Assembly (NCBI RefSeq): GCF_019693445.1
Contig: NZ_JAHRBL010000002.1
Location: forward strand, 248,001 to 312,000
Direction: 5' to 3'
Source: Deinococcus aquaedulcis
GTDB lineage: Bacteria > Deinococcota > Deinococci > Deinococcales > Deinococcaceae
DNA length: 64,000 nucleotides
Shown: positions 19,816 to 32,055 of the stretch, in pieces
Numbering within the stretch: the stretch's first letter is position 1
Layout: each line of letters opens with the position of its first letter
The notes under the pieces: generated by a model
The model's database searches: none
What the model was told of the DNA's origin: nothing
Seen by the model: only the letters and a program-made list of their open reading frames with translations
Program-made: the position numbers and the translations under genes

Positions 19816-20954
19816 GTGATCCCTACCGCGACTGGCTCAAGGCCCGCCTGAGTGTGGAACTGGGCGTGCGCGAAGCCGAGCAGGCTGTGCAGGGCGCCAT
19901 TCAGCGCCGGGGCTGGCCCGCTCTGCGCGCCCTGGGTCCCCGTGATGTGGTGGCCGTGCTGCAGGACGTTTACACCCTGATGCAGGGCACCTACGGTGAC
20001 GCCCGTGCCGACAAGTGGCTGGAAAGCACCACCCTGGACCTCGCGCGCTTTGCTGAAACCGTGCCGGTGCCCGCGCAGCCCACCCCCGGCCCCATCGCCC
20101 CGGCCCCGGGACCGGTCAAGTGGGGCCGCCGGGCCCACGACCTGCCGCTGCTGCTGGCCCGCTCACACGCCGAGATCGCCGGGCGCAGCCTCTCGGCCAT
20201 TCGCCAGAACCCCGATCTGCGCGCCCTGGAACGCGCCGCCGAGTGGGACGTGCAGGCCGCCCAGGCCGAGGTGCGCCGCTGGGAAACCGAGGAGATGCTG
20301 AGCAAACTGCGCGCCGACCACGCCCGCGTGGAGGTGGCCGATCAGGTGGCGGCGGCCGTGGCCCAGAGCGAACTGCTGCAGCTGAACGTGGCCGAACTGG
20401 ACGAAGCCTCGCGCGCCGGGCAGCCGGTGGCCGGGCAACTGGCCCACACCCGCCTGATGGCCAGCCAGACCGCCGCTTTTCTGGAAGCTTTTACCCCCCT
20501 CATTGACCTGCGCGACGCTGATACCCCGCTGACCATGCTGGACGTGGACCTGAACACCGCGCGCTTTTCGCTGGGCGTGCCGCTGCACCCCAACGTGCTG
20601 CGCGCCCGCCACGCCCTGAACTACGCGCAGTGGCAGGCGGGCGAGGCCGGCGAGGGGGCCCCGCAGGTGGCCCAGGCCCAGCGCGCCCTGCACGCCGCCC
20701 AGCAGGACGCCCAGGCCCAGCTGGACGCCACCCTGGGCGCCGCCCGCGCCCACCAGGCTGCCCTACGTGATCTGGCCGCCAAGGTCGAAACCCTGGAGCG
20801 GCGCGCCCTGCAGGTGTCGCAACTGGGCGCCGACGCCCTGAGCCTCGCCCGCGTGCGTCTGGAGTGGCGCCAGACCCGCACCGCTGCGCGCATTCAGGCC
20901 CACCGCCTGGAAGAAGCCCTACGCCTGCTCGAAGCCCTGGTCAGCGAGGGCTAA
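19812..20954 (+). CDS. long-helical cytoplasmic protein, unknown
   Basis: 380 residues, very rich in Ala, Leu, Gln, Glu and Arg. There is a small globular N-terminus (about 1-80), a Pro-rich linker (about 85-105, [15 protein letters not shown]), and then about 270 residues of predicted long helices and coiled coil. The final part ([11 protein letters not shown]...[30 protein letters not shown]...) has the rhythm of TolC-like helical hairpins, but no signal peptide is seen. ATG at 19812 overlaps the TrmH stop (ATGA) with CAGGAGG upstream, so the two are co-translated. A strong hairpin follows. Confidence 0.75.
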   Translation: MSDPYRDWLKARLSVELGVREAEQAVQGAIQRRGWPALRALGPRDVVAVLQDVYTLMQGTYGDARADKWLESTTLDLARFAETVPVPAQPTPGPIAPAPGPVKWGRRAHDLPLLLARSHAEIAGRSLSAIRQNPDLRALERAAEWDVQAAQAEVRRWETEEMLSKLRADHARVEVADQVAAAVAQSELLQLNVAELDEASRAGQPVAGQLAHTRLMASQTAAFLEAFTPLIDLRDADTPLTMLDVDLNTARFSLGVPLHPNVLRARHALNYAQWQAGEAGEGAPQVAQAQRALHAAQQDAQAQLDATLGAARAHQAALRDLAAKVETLERRALQVSQLGADALSLARVRLEWRQTRTAARIQAHRLEEALRLLEALVSEG

Positions 20955-20963
20955 GAAACGAGA

Positions 20964-20992
20964 AGGGCCCCAGGGACGATGCCTGGGGCCCT
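20964..20992 (+). terminator. strong hairpin after helical-protein gene
   Basis: AGGGCCCCAGG and CCTGGGGCCCT form a perfect 11-bp stem with a 7-nt loop. The tail is not T-rich. Confidence 0.55.
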
Positions 20993-21057
20993 CTCGGGTA
21001 AATCGTGGGTGAATGCCGACGTTTGTGAAGCACTCAGGCGCGTCAACCGGCCATCCC

Positions 21058-21528
21058 CTACGCCGAGCGCCGCCCTGGCGGCTCGCCGGGCCCTGGCACC
21101 CGCACAATCGTGACCATGTAGCGCCCCAGCGCCTGAATGGCCGAGTAAAACCGGTCGAAGTCCACCGGTTTGACCACGTAGCTGGCCGCAAAGGCCTCGT
21201 ATGAGCGCAGAATGTCCTCTTCGGCTTCGCTGGTGGTCAGCATGATCACCGGAATGGTCATCAGCTGGGGGTCGCGCTTGATCTCGCGAAGGAATTCCAA
21301 GCCGTTCATGCGCGGCATGTTGATGTCGAGCAGAATCACGTCTGGCCGGGGGATAGCGCCGGGTGTGCGCAGGCGCTCCAAGGCCTCAACCCCGTCGCGG
21401 GCGACATACAACTCATTGGTAATGCCCGCTTCGGCAAACGCCTCCTGGGTGAGCAGGATATCCGGCTCACTGTCCTCGACCAGGAGAATCTGAATGGCGG
21501 TGGGCGACTGGAAGGGGGCGTGCATCAT
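21058..21528 (-). CDS. single-domain response regulator (Rcp1-like)
   Basis: 156 residues, a lone receiver domain: acidic pocket VEDSEPD, phospho-acceptor Asp in DVILLDINMPRMNG near residue 68, Thr in MLTTS and Lys in VVKPVDFDRF. The long 'DxLLTQEAF..AG' helix and the insert before the acceptor Asp match regulators of the Rcp1/phytochrome-partner group. There is no output domain, so it would act by protein contact. No kinase lies nearby. The start is one of two adjacent ATGs (21528 or 21525); a frame open upstream lacks start signals. Confidence 0.88.
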   Translation of the reverse strand: MMHAPFQSPTAIQILLVEDSEPDILLTQEAFAEAGITNELYVARDGVEALERLRTPGAIPRPDVILLDINMPRMNGLEFLREIKRDPQLMTIPVIMLTTSEAEEDILRSYEAFAASYVVKPVDFDRFYSAIQALGRYMVTIVRVPGPGEPPGRRSA

Positions 21529-21689
21529 GGGTAACAACCTCTGCAAAGACTCAGGAACCGCGTCGGGTGGCCCTGCTTGTTCTGTAGTGTGCCAGTCACC
21601 TCTGAGTCCTGGCCCCAGCTGGGCTTTAGGGTCCGGCGACATGCCCTTGAGGCAGCCTTGAAGCCTTCGTCAGCTTGGGGCCCGGGCTT

Positions 21690-21695
21690 TAGGCT
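21690..21695 (+). promoter_or_regulatory. leaderless-type -10 box
   Basis: TAGGCT lies 6 nt before the ATG at 21702. Confidence 0.5.
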
Positions 21696-21701
21696 GAGAC
21701 C

Positions 21702-22136
21702 ATGAGTGCACCTTCGTTGAACGTGCTGCAGTACGCCCTGATCGGTGGCGCCGCCTTCCGCCGCCCCGAAGAGTTGCTGGCGGGTCTCACCTGGGCCGAG
21801 GCGACGCGCGCCGTGCCGGGGCTGCCCTACACCCTGGCCGACCTCCTGTTTCATCTGGCCGTGACTGGCCGCGCCAGCCTGGACCTCGCCTCGGGCCGCG
21901 CCCAGGCCTGGCCCGAGCACCTGAGCGTGTGGCCCGACGCGCCCCTGACCGAAGCCGACTTTGCCGCCGTGCTCGCTGAACTGCAGACCGCGTTGCCCGA
22001 AGCGCAGCTGCTGGCCCAGGACCCGTCCAGCCGCGCCCGCGAGGTGCTTACAGACCTGGCCGCCCACGCCGCCTACCACTGGGGGCAGGTGGCCCTCCTG
22101 CGCCGCCTGCACGGCACCCTGCCACAGCCGGTCTGA
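21702..22136 (+). CDS. DinB-like superfamily protein
   Basis: 144 residues, a predicted four-helix bundle. LLFHLAVTGRASLDL carries the first likely metal-ligand histidine, and the C-terminal AAHAAYHWGQVALLRRLHG carries the H-x3-H pair typical of the DinB/YfiT metal-binding fold, which is widespread and expanded in Deinococcus. Members are metal-dependent transferases, often for low-molecular-weight thiols such as bacillithiol. A bshA gene is in this window, but a link to this protein is inference. The start is supported by TAGGCT at 6 nt. Confidence 0.8.
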   Translation: MSAPSLNVLQYALIGGAAFRRPEELLAGLTWAEATRAVPGLPYTLADLLFHLAVTGRASLDLASGRAQAWPEHLSVWPDAPLTEADFAAVLAELQTALPEAQLLAQDPSSRAREVLTDLAAHAAYHWGQVALLRRLHGTLPQPV

Positions 22137-22254
22137 ACAGCGAAGGGATCAAGCCGGCGGCCTGTGCATGTGCACTGACATCCTTTTCCTCGAAGCCTTG
22201 CCCTGCGTTGGCCTTGCAAGCCGCCCCACCTCCCCTCACCCAACAAACGTCTGT

Positions 22255-22260
22255 TAGCCT
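22255..22260 (+). promoter_or_regulatory. leaderless-type -10 box
   Basis: TAGCCT lies 7 nt before the ATG at 22268. Confidence 0.5.
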
Positions 22261-22267
22261 GCGGCCC

Positions 22268-23110
22268 ATGACTTGGTTGAAGCAGCGGCAGCTTGGCGAC
22301 GTGCGCGTGCATTCTCTGACCGATGGCGAGTTTCGCCTGGATGGCGGCGCCATGTTCGGCAGCGTGCCCAAGGTGCTGTGGGAGCGGGTGGCCCCGGCCG
22401 ATGAGCTGAACCGAATCCGCCTGCGCATCAATCCTTTGCTGATTCAGCTGGGCGGCGAGAACATCCTCGTGGAAACCGGCTTCTGGGACCAGGGCGGCGA
22501 GAAGTTCGAGGCCATGTACGCCCTAGAGCGCGACGAAAGCGTCTTTCGCGGCCTGAACGCCGTGGGCCTGCGCCCCGAGGACATTCACCTCGTGATCAAC
22601 ACCCACCTGCACTTTGACCATGCCGGGCGCAACGTAACCCTGAGCGGCGAGCCCACCTTCCCGAACGCCCGCTACGTGGTGCAGCAGCAGGAGTTGCACG
22701 ACGCCCGCCACACCCACGAACGCAACCGCGCCAGCTATGTGCCGGCCACCATTGACCCCATTGCCGACGCAGGGCTGTTCGAGGTGGTGGACGGCGAGCA
22801 CGAACTGCGCCCGGGCCTGAGCCTGCTGCCCCTGCCCGGCCACAACCTGGGCCAGCAGGGCGTGGTGCTGCGCGCCGGCGGACAGGTGCTGGTGTATGTG
22901 GCCGACCTGATCCCCACCCTGGCCCACGCGCCGACGCCCTACATCATGGGTTACGACCTGTACCCGGTGACCACCCTGGAGACCCGCAAGCGCTACCTGG
23001 GCCAGTGGTTTGAAGAAGACGCCATCATCTGCACCCCCCATGACCCCGAGGTGGCTTTTGCCCAGTTGCAGGCAAATCCGAAGGGCGGTTTTGTGCTGAA
23101 AGGGATGTAA
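22268..23110 (+). CDS. metallo-beta-lactamase fold hydrolase
   Basis: 280 residues, predicted cytoplasmic. The metal-binding motif THLHFDHAG is near residues 112-120, with a further His in PLPGHNLGQQGV, Asp in YVADLIPT and His in CTPHDPEV, which is a complete dinuclear zinc site. The overall layout (INPLLIQLGGENILVETGF..., AMYALERDESVFRGLNAVGLRPEDI) matches quorum-quenching-lactonase-like and uncharacterised MBL hydrolases. The substrate is unknown. Start by TAGCCT at 7 nt. Confidence 0.87.
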   Translation: MTWLKQRQLGDVRVHSLTDGEFRLDGGAMFGSVPKVLWERVAPADELNRIRLRINPLLIQLGGENILVETGFWDQGGEKFEAMYALERDESVFRGLNAVGLRPEDIHLVINTHLHFDHAGRNVTLSGEPTFPNARYVVQQQELHDARHTHERNRASYVPATIDPIADAGLFEVVDGEHELRPGLSLLPLPGHNLGQQGVVLRAGGQVLVYVADLIPTLAHAPTPYIMGYDLYPVTTLETRKRYLGQWFEEDAIICTPHDPEVAFAQLQANPKGGFVLKGM

Positions 23111-23114
23111 ACCC

Positions 23115-23157
23115 GAAGAGGGTGGGCAGATGCCCACCGGCCCCCCTACGCCTCTTC
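23115..23157. terminator. nested hairpin between convergent genes
   Basis: Inner stem GGTGGGC/GCCCACC (23121-23138) inside an outer GAAGAGG/CCTCTTC. It lies between the MBL gene and the convergent secreted protein gene, without a T-tract. Confidence 0.4.
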
Positions 23158-24727
23158 AGGGCACCGTCAGCCATCCTGCTGGGGCACTCAACCATGCCAC
23201 GCGGCCACCATTCTGAATCAGCTGCAGGCCTGCGCGGACCTGATAGCGGCCCGGCGGGGCCAACTGTCCATCACTCAGACGGCCGTTCCAACTGGTGCTC
23301 AAGCCCAGATGCAGGGTGTCGCCGCGTGGGCAGGCTTCGGGCGGCCCCAGCCGCAGCCGGGAAAAGCGCGTTTGACGGGTCCAGTCCACCACCTCACCCC
23401 CCGCATTGAGGACCACCGTAACGAATTCGCAGCGCACGGCCTGCGGAATAAGCTGGGTGGCTGCCCGGGGATTGAGCCGCAGGTCCATATGGCTCTGGCG
23501 CTGCTCACCCCCCACGAGGGGCGACACCTTCAGCGTGGCCTGGGTGGCTTGCCCAACCGGCGGTACAGGCGGCGTGGGCTGGCGCACAAACCGCACCCGC
23601 GCCAGGGAAATCCCCTTGTCCTGCGCTTCGCGCATCAGCGCCCGCTTCGCCCGGTCGTCCGGCACCGCCAGTTCCAACAGCTGCACCTCCTGGCGAATGA
23701 CGAAACGCGGTTCGCGTTCCGGCGCCCCCAGGTAGTGACCGAACCAGAAAGCGCGAATAGCGGCCTCTACGCCGCCGTCCGGCGCCGCTGGCCGCACGGT
23801 GAAGGGCACGTCGGCCGGACGGATGACCTGTGTGCCCTGCTGCATAGCCGCCTGCAGGGTATAGGTGCCCGGAGGCAGCAGGCTGCCAGAGGGATCGCGC
23901 AGATCCCAGTACACCCCCGGGGTCTGAGGCTCGGGCCGGGTGAGGTTGATAGATTCGCCCATTTTGAGGCGCGCCATCTGCAGCACGCTGGGGCAGATGT
24001 TGTCGCCGGGTGCCGGGCGCACCACCTGCCCGCGCGCATTGATGACCTGCCACCGCAATGCGCTGCAGAGCCCCACATCCAGGTCAACAGGGGCCGCTCC
24101 AGTCGACGTGATCCAGAAGTTGATGGGCAGAATGTCGCCCTGGGCCACCACCCGGGGCACCTGCAGCGCTGCGCGGTGGGGCACGGTCCAGGTCGTGCGG
24201 AGCGGCAGGGCCCGGGGCTGGGGCACCGTGAACGTCACAAGGTCCAGCGGAATGCCCTGCGCCCGCAGGTGGGCCTGGGCGGGTTCAAGATACTCGGGCA
24301 GGCTCAGACTCACCTTCACGCGGTTTTCCCGGTTCCCGGTGCCAATCGAGTTCCAGCCCCGAATACCCCACGCCGCGTACCGGGCCTGCGCCAGTTCCAG
24401 AGCGCTGTAGCGCACCAGTTCGAAGCGGGCCCCCTCAAGCGTCAGGCCCTGCGCCGCCAGCTCCGGTCCACGGCGCTCGTGCAGCGCCCCGAGCACTGCT
24501 GCCTGCGAAGCGGCCCCTGTGTCCGTCACCTGGATCACCACCTGCGGGCCATTCACAAACAGCCCCGCAAAGGTGGGGGCCTGCAGCGCCACGGCGGTAT
24601 CGGGCGTTTCTGTGTAAGGCAGCGTGCCCAGGCTGGTGGTGACCCGCAGGGGTGAGGGCGCCCGCTGTGCCAAGACGGGTCCCGCCAGACCGAGCGCCAG
24701 CGTCAGGACCAGAGCAAGGCGTTTCAT
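23156..24727 (-). CDS. secreted protein with BsuPI-like domains
   Basis: 523 residues with a signal peptide (MKRLALVLTLALGLAGPVLA). The middle region ILPINFWITSTGAAPVDLDVGLCSALRWQVINARGQVVR... with YWDLRDPSGSLLPPGTYTLQAAM, and a C-terminal region HMDLRLNPRAATQLIPQAVRCEFVTVVLNAGGEVVDW ending in WNGRLSDGQLAPPGRYQVRAGL, look like two copies of the BsuPI-type immunoglobulin-like fold, each with a cysteine pair. The N-terminal third resembles SIMPL/DUF541-type sequence. It is exported, with function unknown. ATG at 24727 is chosen because it begins the signal peptide. Confidence 0.75.
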   Translation of the reverse strand: MKRLALVLTLALGLAGPVLAQRAPSPLRVTTSLGTLPYTETPDTAVALQAPTFAGLFVNGPQVVIQVTDTGAASQAAVLGALHERRGPELAAQGLTLEGARFELVRYSALELAQARYAAWGIRGWNSIGTGNRENRVKVSLSLPEYLEPAQAHLRAQGIPLDLVTFTVPQPRALPLRTTWTVPHRAALQVPRVVAQGDILPINFWITSTGAAPVDLDVGLCSALRWQVINARGQVVRPAPGDNICPSVLQMARLKMGESINLTRPEPQTPGVYWDLRDPSGSLLPPGTYTLQAAMQQGTQVIRPADVPFTVRPAAPDGGVEAAIRAFWFGHYLGAPEREPRFVIRQEVQLLELAVPDDRAKRALMREAQDKGISLARVRFVRQPTPPVPPVGQATQATLKVSPLVGGEQRQSHMDLRLNPRAATQLIPQAVRCEFVTVVLNAGGEVVDWTRQTRFSRLRLGPPEACPRGDTLHLGLSTSWNGRLSDGQLAPPGRYQVRAGLQLIQNGGRVAWLSAPAGWLTVP

Positions 24728-24829
24728 GCATGCAGGGTAAAGGTTGGGAACCCTGCCCTTGTGCAAGTTTGTCCTGAACCGGGTGCCGTCGCCTTCATTA
24801 TTGGGCGACGGCGGAAAACACTGAAAGGC

Positions 24830-24898
24830 AGTGAGTAGGAAGTGGAAAGTGGTGAGTGGGACCACCTTGGCCCTTTCCACTCACCACTCCCTACTCAC
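24830..24898 (-). terminator. long imperfect hairpin after argC/lysY
   Basis: GTGGTGAGTGG/CCACTCACCAC (11 bp perfect, 24849-24887) is extended by GTGAGTAGG/CCTACTCAC (24830-24898). It begins 3 nt past the reductase stop. Confidence 0.5.
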
Positions 24899-24900
24899 CC

Positions 24901-25998
<1,098 letters not shown>

Positions 25999-26027
25999 TC
26001 ACGCCCGCTTTAACTACCAAACGAAAA

Positions 26028-26049
26028 GCCGCCCCGGACGAGGGGCGGC
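26028..26049 (-). terminator. terminator of secDF
   Basis: GCCGCCCC/GGGGCGGC stem with a 6-nt loop, followed on the minus strand by TTTTCGTTT. A clear intrinsic terminator 17 nt past the secDF stop. Confidence 0.8.
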
Positions 26050-26065
26050 AGGGGCGAGGTTGGGT

Positions 26066-28357
<2,292 letters not shown>

Positions 28358-28481
28358 AGGAAAAACTCCAGAGGTTCAGAAGGGAAAGGAGGAAGGAATG
28401 AGAGCGGCATGGGCACGTTCTCCAGGGACCAGCAGGCCCCCTTGGGCACCGGGTGACGCTCGGCGGTCAACCCAGGGCCCC

Positions 28482-28829
28482 TCAGCCCCCGTCGGTTTGC
28501 CGGCGGCCCAGTTCACTCAGCCGTGGGCGCCGCTGCGGGGCCTGCCAGACCAGCGGCGCGGTGGGCGGCCCCGGGCGCACTGTGGGTAGCACCAGCGGCT
28601 CGGGCGGGGTGCCGGCCGTCATGGGTACCGGCGCCCCAGGCAGTGAGGCCGGGCGCAACTCCGGCAGCGCGGGAGTCAGGCGCCCGGCGGCGTTTAAGCC
28701 ACTGCTGTCGGGCGGCAGCGTGGGCGCCGTGCCCAGCAGCACCGCCAGCAGCGAAATCAGCGAGACCAGCCCAGGCCACGCGCGGGCCACGGGCCGCCAC
28801 GTCAGAAAAAAGCCACTCCGGTCTCGCAA
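28482..28829 (-). CDS. small Pro-rich secreted or membrane-anchored protein
   Basis: 115 residues. A hydrophobic segment near residues 18-33 (AWPGLVSLISLLAVLLGT) follows a positively charged N-terminus, then a Pro/Leu/Gly-rich extended region to the end. No domain was recognised. The TTG start at 28829 is supported by TATGCT 8 nt upstream. It lies 124 nt before secDF on the same strand and may share its transcript. Confidence 0.6.
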   Translation of the reverse strand: MRDRSGFFLTWRPVARAWPGLVSLISLLAVLLGTAPTLPPDSSGLNAAGRLTPALPELRPASLPGAPVPMTAGTPPEPLVLPTVRPGPPTAPLVWQAPQRRPRLSELGRRQTDGG

Positions 28830-28837
28830 GGCGACCC

Positions 28838-28843
28838 AGCATA
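28838..28843 (-). promoter_or_regulatory. leaderless-type -10 box
   Basis: Minus-strand TATGCT lies 8 nt before the TTG start at 28829. Confidence 0.4.
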
Positions 28844-28957
28844 GCGCACCCGGCGCTTTAGCCGCGACTTAACGGCGGGCCCGCACACTGCCGCCTGTGG
28901 GAAAGGGCCCTTCCCACGCCGCCCCGCGTTCGCGCCCCCATTCCAGGAGTGTTCCCC

Positions 28958-29437
28958 ATGAAACGACTGCCCTTGATCGCCCTCGCTGCCCTGCCCCTCA
29001 CCGCTGGCGTGGTGCTGGCCGGTACTGTGACCGCCAACACCCCAGCCCGCAGCGCCCCCGCCGCCCAGGCTCAGCCTTCACCCCAGACCCCCCAGGCGGC
29101 CCCCCGCACCCCGTCCGGCACCAACTACGGCGACGTGTACCTGCAAAAGCTGGCCGCCACGCTGGGCATCACCGTGGACCAATTGCGCGCTGCTGCGGTC
29201 TCGGCCAGCAGCGCCACCATTGACCAAGCCGTGAAAGCCGGCGACATGCCCAGCGACCGCGCCGCTCAGATGAAAGCCCACCTGCAGGACCACCCGCTGG
29301 GCTTTGGAGGACGCGGGTTTGGCGGCCCTGGCGGCCGGGGCAGGCCCGGACATGGCCACGACCACGGCCCGCGCGGCGCCCTGCCGGAAAGCCAGGGGCA
29401 GGCGGCCCCAGCATCCGGCACCCAGAGCGGCACTTAA
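28958..29437 (+). CDS. secreted protein with Gly/His-rich tail
   Basis: 159 residues: a signal peptide (MKRLPLIALAALPLTAGVVLAG), an Ala/Pro/Gln linker, a short helical domain YGDVYLQKLAATLGITVDQLRAAAVSASSATIDQAVKAGDMPSDRAAQMKAHL that occurs in many exported actinobacterial and deinococcal proteins, and a tail rich in Gly, Arg and His (GRPGHGHDHGPRG) that could bind metal. ATG at 28958 has CAGGAGT upstream. Function unknown. A bidirectional terminator lies further downstream. Confidence 0.75.
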   Translation: MKRLPLIALAALPLTAGVVLAGTVTANTPARSAPAAQAQPSPQTPQAAPRTPSGTNYGDVYLQKLAATLGITVDQLRAAAVSASSATIDQAVKAGDMPSDRAAQMKAHLQDHPLGFGGRGFGGPGGRGRPGHGHDHGPRGALPESQGQAAPASGTQSGT

Positions 29438-29591
29438 GGTCGTTGGCTCGAAAGGCCCTTCTGCTCAAACTGGCTTTCAGCGGGGGAGAGGAAGCCGCCA
29501 AACGTCCTCTCCCTGGAACGGCCCCTGTCATCCGGGCGGCAGAGCTCTGAAGAGGGCAGACGCCCTCCATCCAGTCACACCCAACGGCAAA

Positions 29592-29618
29592 GCGGCGGAG
29601 GAGTGCCCCCTCCGCCGC
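29592..29618. terminator. bidirectional terminator
   Basis: GCGGCGGAGG/CCTCCGCCGC, a perfect 10-bp stem, with TTT tails on both sides, between the convergent secreted-protein and acyl-CoA dehydrogenase genes. Confidence 0.75.
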
Positions 29619-29631
29619 TTTCCTGGCGCCC

Positions 29632-30768
29632 TTACTTCAGCAGTTGCCGGCTGATCACCACACGCTGAATCTCGTTGGTGCCTTCGTAAATCTGGTTCAG
29701 TTTCACGTCGCGCAGCAGCTTTTCCACCGGGTACTCGCCCACGTAGCCGTAGCCGCCGTGAACCTGAATGCCCTCGTTGGCGGCGTTGAACGCCATCTCG
29801 CTGCAGTACGCCTTGGCAATGGCGCTTTCAAAGCCGTGCGGCAGGCCCTGGTCCACCAGCCACGCGGCCTTCTGGTACATCAGACGCCCGGTTTCGATGC
29901 CCATCGCCATTTCGGCCAGCTTGAACTGAATGGCCTGAAAGGTGGCAATCGGCTTGCCAAAGGCCTCGCGCTCCTTGGCGTACTTGATGCTCTCTTCCAT
30001 CGCCCGCCGGGCAATGCCCACCGAGCCTGCCGCCACCGGAATACGGGTCTTGTCCAGCGTCTTCATGGCAATCTTGAAGCCGTCGCCCAGGCCGCCCAGC
30101 TGGTTTTCGCGCGGCACGCGCACATTCTCGAAGACCAGTTCGCTGGTCAGCGAGGCGCGCTGGCCCATCTTGTGCTTAATTTTGTTCCACGAAAAGCCGG
30201 GCGCGTCCTTGGGGACCACCAGCGCCACGGTGGCCTTGTGCCCACCCTGCTTGTCGGTGGTGGCGAACACCACGGTAAATTCGGCCAGCCCGCCGTTAGA
30301 AATCCACATCTTGGTGCCGTTGATCACCCACTCGTCGCCGTCCAGTACAGCAGTGGTGCCCATCGCCGCCGCGTCCGAGCCGTTGTTGGGCTCACTCAGC
30401 GCAAAGGCCGCCAGCCCCGCTTTCTCGGTCAGCGGGCCCAAGAAACGCTTCTGCTGCTCCTCGGTGCCGCCGATCAGCACCGGGGCAATTCCCAGCTCAG
30501 AGGCCATCAGCACCGTGTAGATGCCCATGCAGCCGTAGGCCAGTTCCTCGCCAATCAGGCATTCGTCGAACATGCCCAGCCCCAGGCCACCTGCGTGCTC
30601 GGGAATGCTGGGATTGAGCAGGCCCACTTCAAAGGCCTTTTCCACGACCTGCCAGGGCAGTTCTTCTTTCTGGTCGTACTCGGCGGCAATGGGAATGATT
30701 TCCTTGCGGGCAAAATCGCGGGCCAGCTGCTGCAACTGGCGCTGTTCATCGGACAGGGTGAAATCCAT
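29632..30768 (-). CDS. acyl-CoA dehydrogenase
   Basis: FAD enzyme of 378 residues that introduces the alpha-beta double bond in acyl-CoA. Signatures are MDFTLSDEQRQLQQLARDFARKEI at the start, AFALSEPNNGSDAAAMGTTAV (FAD/substrate loop), WISNGG, and the C-terminal AYCSEMAFNAANEGIQVHGGYGYVGEYPVEKLLRDVKLNQIYEGTNEIQR with the catalytic Glu in YEGTNEIQ. It is of butyryl/short-chain type by overall pattern. ATG 30768 follows AAGGAG. A 34-bp repeat copy lies about 120 nt upstream. Confidence 0.95.
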   Translation of the reverse strand: MDFTLSDEQRQLQQLARDFARKEIIPIAAEYDQKEELPWQVVEKAFEVGLLNPSIPEHAGGLGLGMFDECLIGEELAYGCMGIYTVLMASELGIAPVLIGGTEEQQKRFLGPLTEKAGLAAFALSEPNNGSDAAAMGTTAVLDGDEWVINGTKMWISNGGLAEFTVVFATTDKQGGHKATVALVVPKDAPGFSWNKIKHKMGQRASLTSELVFENVRVPRENQLGGLGDGFKIAMKTLDKTRIPVAAGSVGIARRAMEESIKYAKEREAFGKPIATFQAIQFKLAEMAMGIETGRLMYQKAAWLVDQGLPHGFESAIAKAYCSEMAFNAANEGIQVHGGYGYVGEYPVEKLLRDVKLNQIYEGTNEIQRVVISRQLLK

Positions 30769-30889
30769 GCGAGACTCCTTGAAGGGTGGCCGCCCACAGG
30801 CGGGCGAGGCCAGAGGTTTGAACTGGGTTCAATCTATCAGGCAGCTGGGCCCTCCACAGCAGCTCAGCAACTGATGAGGAAACAAAAAC

Positions 30890-30923
30890 TTCACGATTTG
30901 GCAAAATCGTGAATCTATTCACT
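30890..30923 (+). repeat. 34-bp AT-rich palindromic repeat, copy 1
   Basis: TTCACGAT-N8-ATCGTGAA-N4-TTCACT: an 8-bp inverted repeat plus a third half-site at fixed spacing, about 35% GC in a very GC-rich region. It lies between the YbjN-gene terminator and the acyl-CoA dehydrogenase start. The left flank is A-rich (AAACAAAAAC). Confidence 0.85.
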
Positions 30924-30940
30924 TATTAGAGTAAGACAAA

Positions 30941-30959
30941 GGGCGGGAAAATCCCGCCC
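30941..30959 (-). terminator. terminator of YbjN-domain gene
   Basis: GGGCGGGA/TCCCGCCC with a 3-nt loop, followed on the minus strand by TTTGTCTT, 10 nt past the stop. Confidence 0.75.
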
Positions 30960-30969
30960 GTCAGCCCGC

Positions 30970-31425
<456 letters not shown>

Positions 31426-31524
31426 TGAAACCATCCTCCTCGGTGGGTGAAGCACATCAGCAAATCGTCTGTCTGTGGTTGAAACCCGGCGCGATTCTAA
31501 CACCCGCCCGGGTCAGGCTGGGGC

Positions 31525-32055
31525 TCAGGGCCGGCTCAGGACCGTCAGGGTCACGGGCGCCACCCCTTCGCTCAGAATTCCCAGGGCGGCGGCGGCCTCG
31601 TTCGACAGGTCAATGATCCGCGCGCCGTTGCCAAAAGGCCCCCGGTCGTTGATCAGCACGTCTACACTGCGCCCGGTGCGCGCGTGCGTCACCCGCACCC
31701 AGGTCCCAAAGGGCAGCGTGAGGTGTGCGGCTGTCATCACCGTGCGGCTGTCGCGCCGGCCTCCGTAGTACACCGCCTGCCCGCGCTGAAACACACTGGG
31801 CGCCGGCGCACTCATGGCCCGCACGGTGGCGGGCCGGGCCGGAATGGCCGCCACCGCCCCGCCCCCGCTGGCCGGCAGCTGCACCGTGGCCCCAGCGCGC
31901 AGCAGCCCGCCGCCCCCGTTCATGGCCTGCAGGGCCGCCACGCTCACCCCGCTGCGCCGTGCGAGGCTCCACCACGTGTCGCCCGGCTGTACCCGGTAGG
32001 GCGCGGCGCTCGCGGCGCCCAGCAGCGCGCAGGCCAGCAGCAGCGCCGCTCTCAA
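31525..32055 (-). CDS. LysM-RlpA double-psi beta-barrel cell-wall protein
   Basis: 176 residues, exported: signal peptide ([16 protein letters not shown]), a LysM peptidoglycan-binding motif [28 protein letters not shown], a linker, and an RlpA-type double-psi barrel ([45 protein letters not shown]) carrying the conserved NDRGPF. RlpA proteins cut or bind denuded glycan strands at septa. The TTG start is supported by its 4-nt TTGA overlap with the upstream peptidase gene, which couples the two. Confidence 0.87.
   Translation of the reverse strand: MRAALLLACALLGAASAAPYRVQPGDTWWSLARRSGVSVAALQAMNGGGGLLRAGATVQLPASGGGAVAAIPARPATVRAMSAPAPSVFQRGQAVYYGGRRDSRTVMTAAHLTLPFGTWVRVTHARTGRSVDVLINDRGPFGNGARIIDLSNEAAAALGILSEGVAPVTLTVLSRP

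Noticed and set aside
30890..30923. Repeat copy 1 as a simple operator of the acyl-CoA dehydrogenase gene
   Set aside because: Copies 2 and 4 lie in convergent gaps without promoters, so an operator role cannot explain the family as a whole, though it may be co-opted here.
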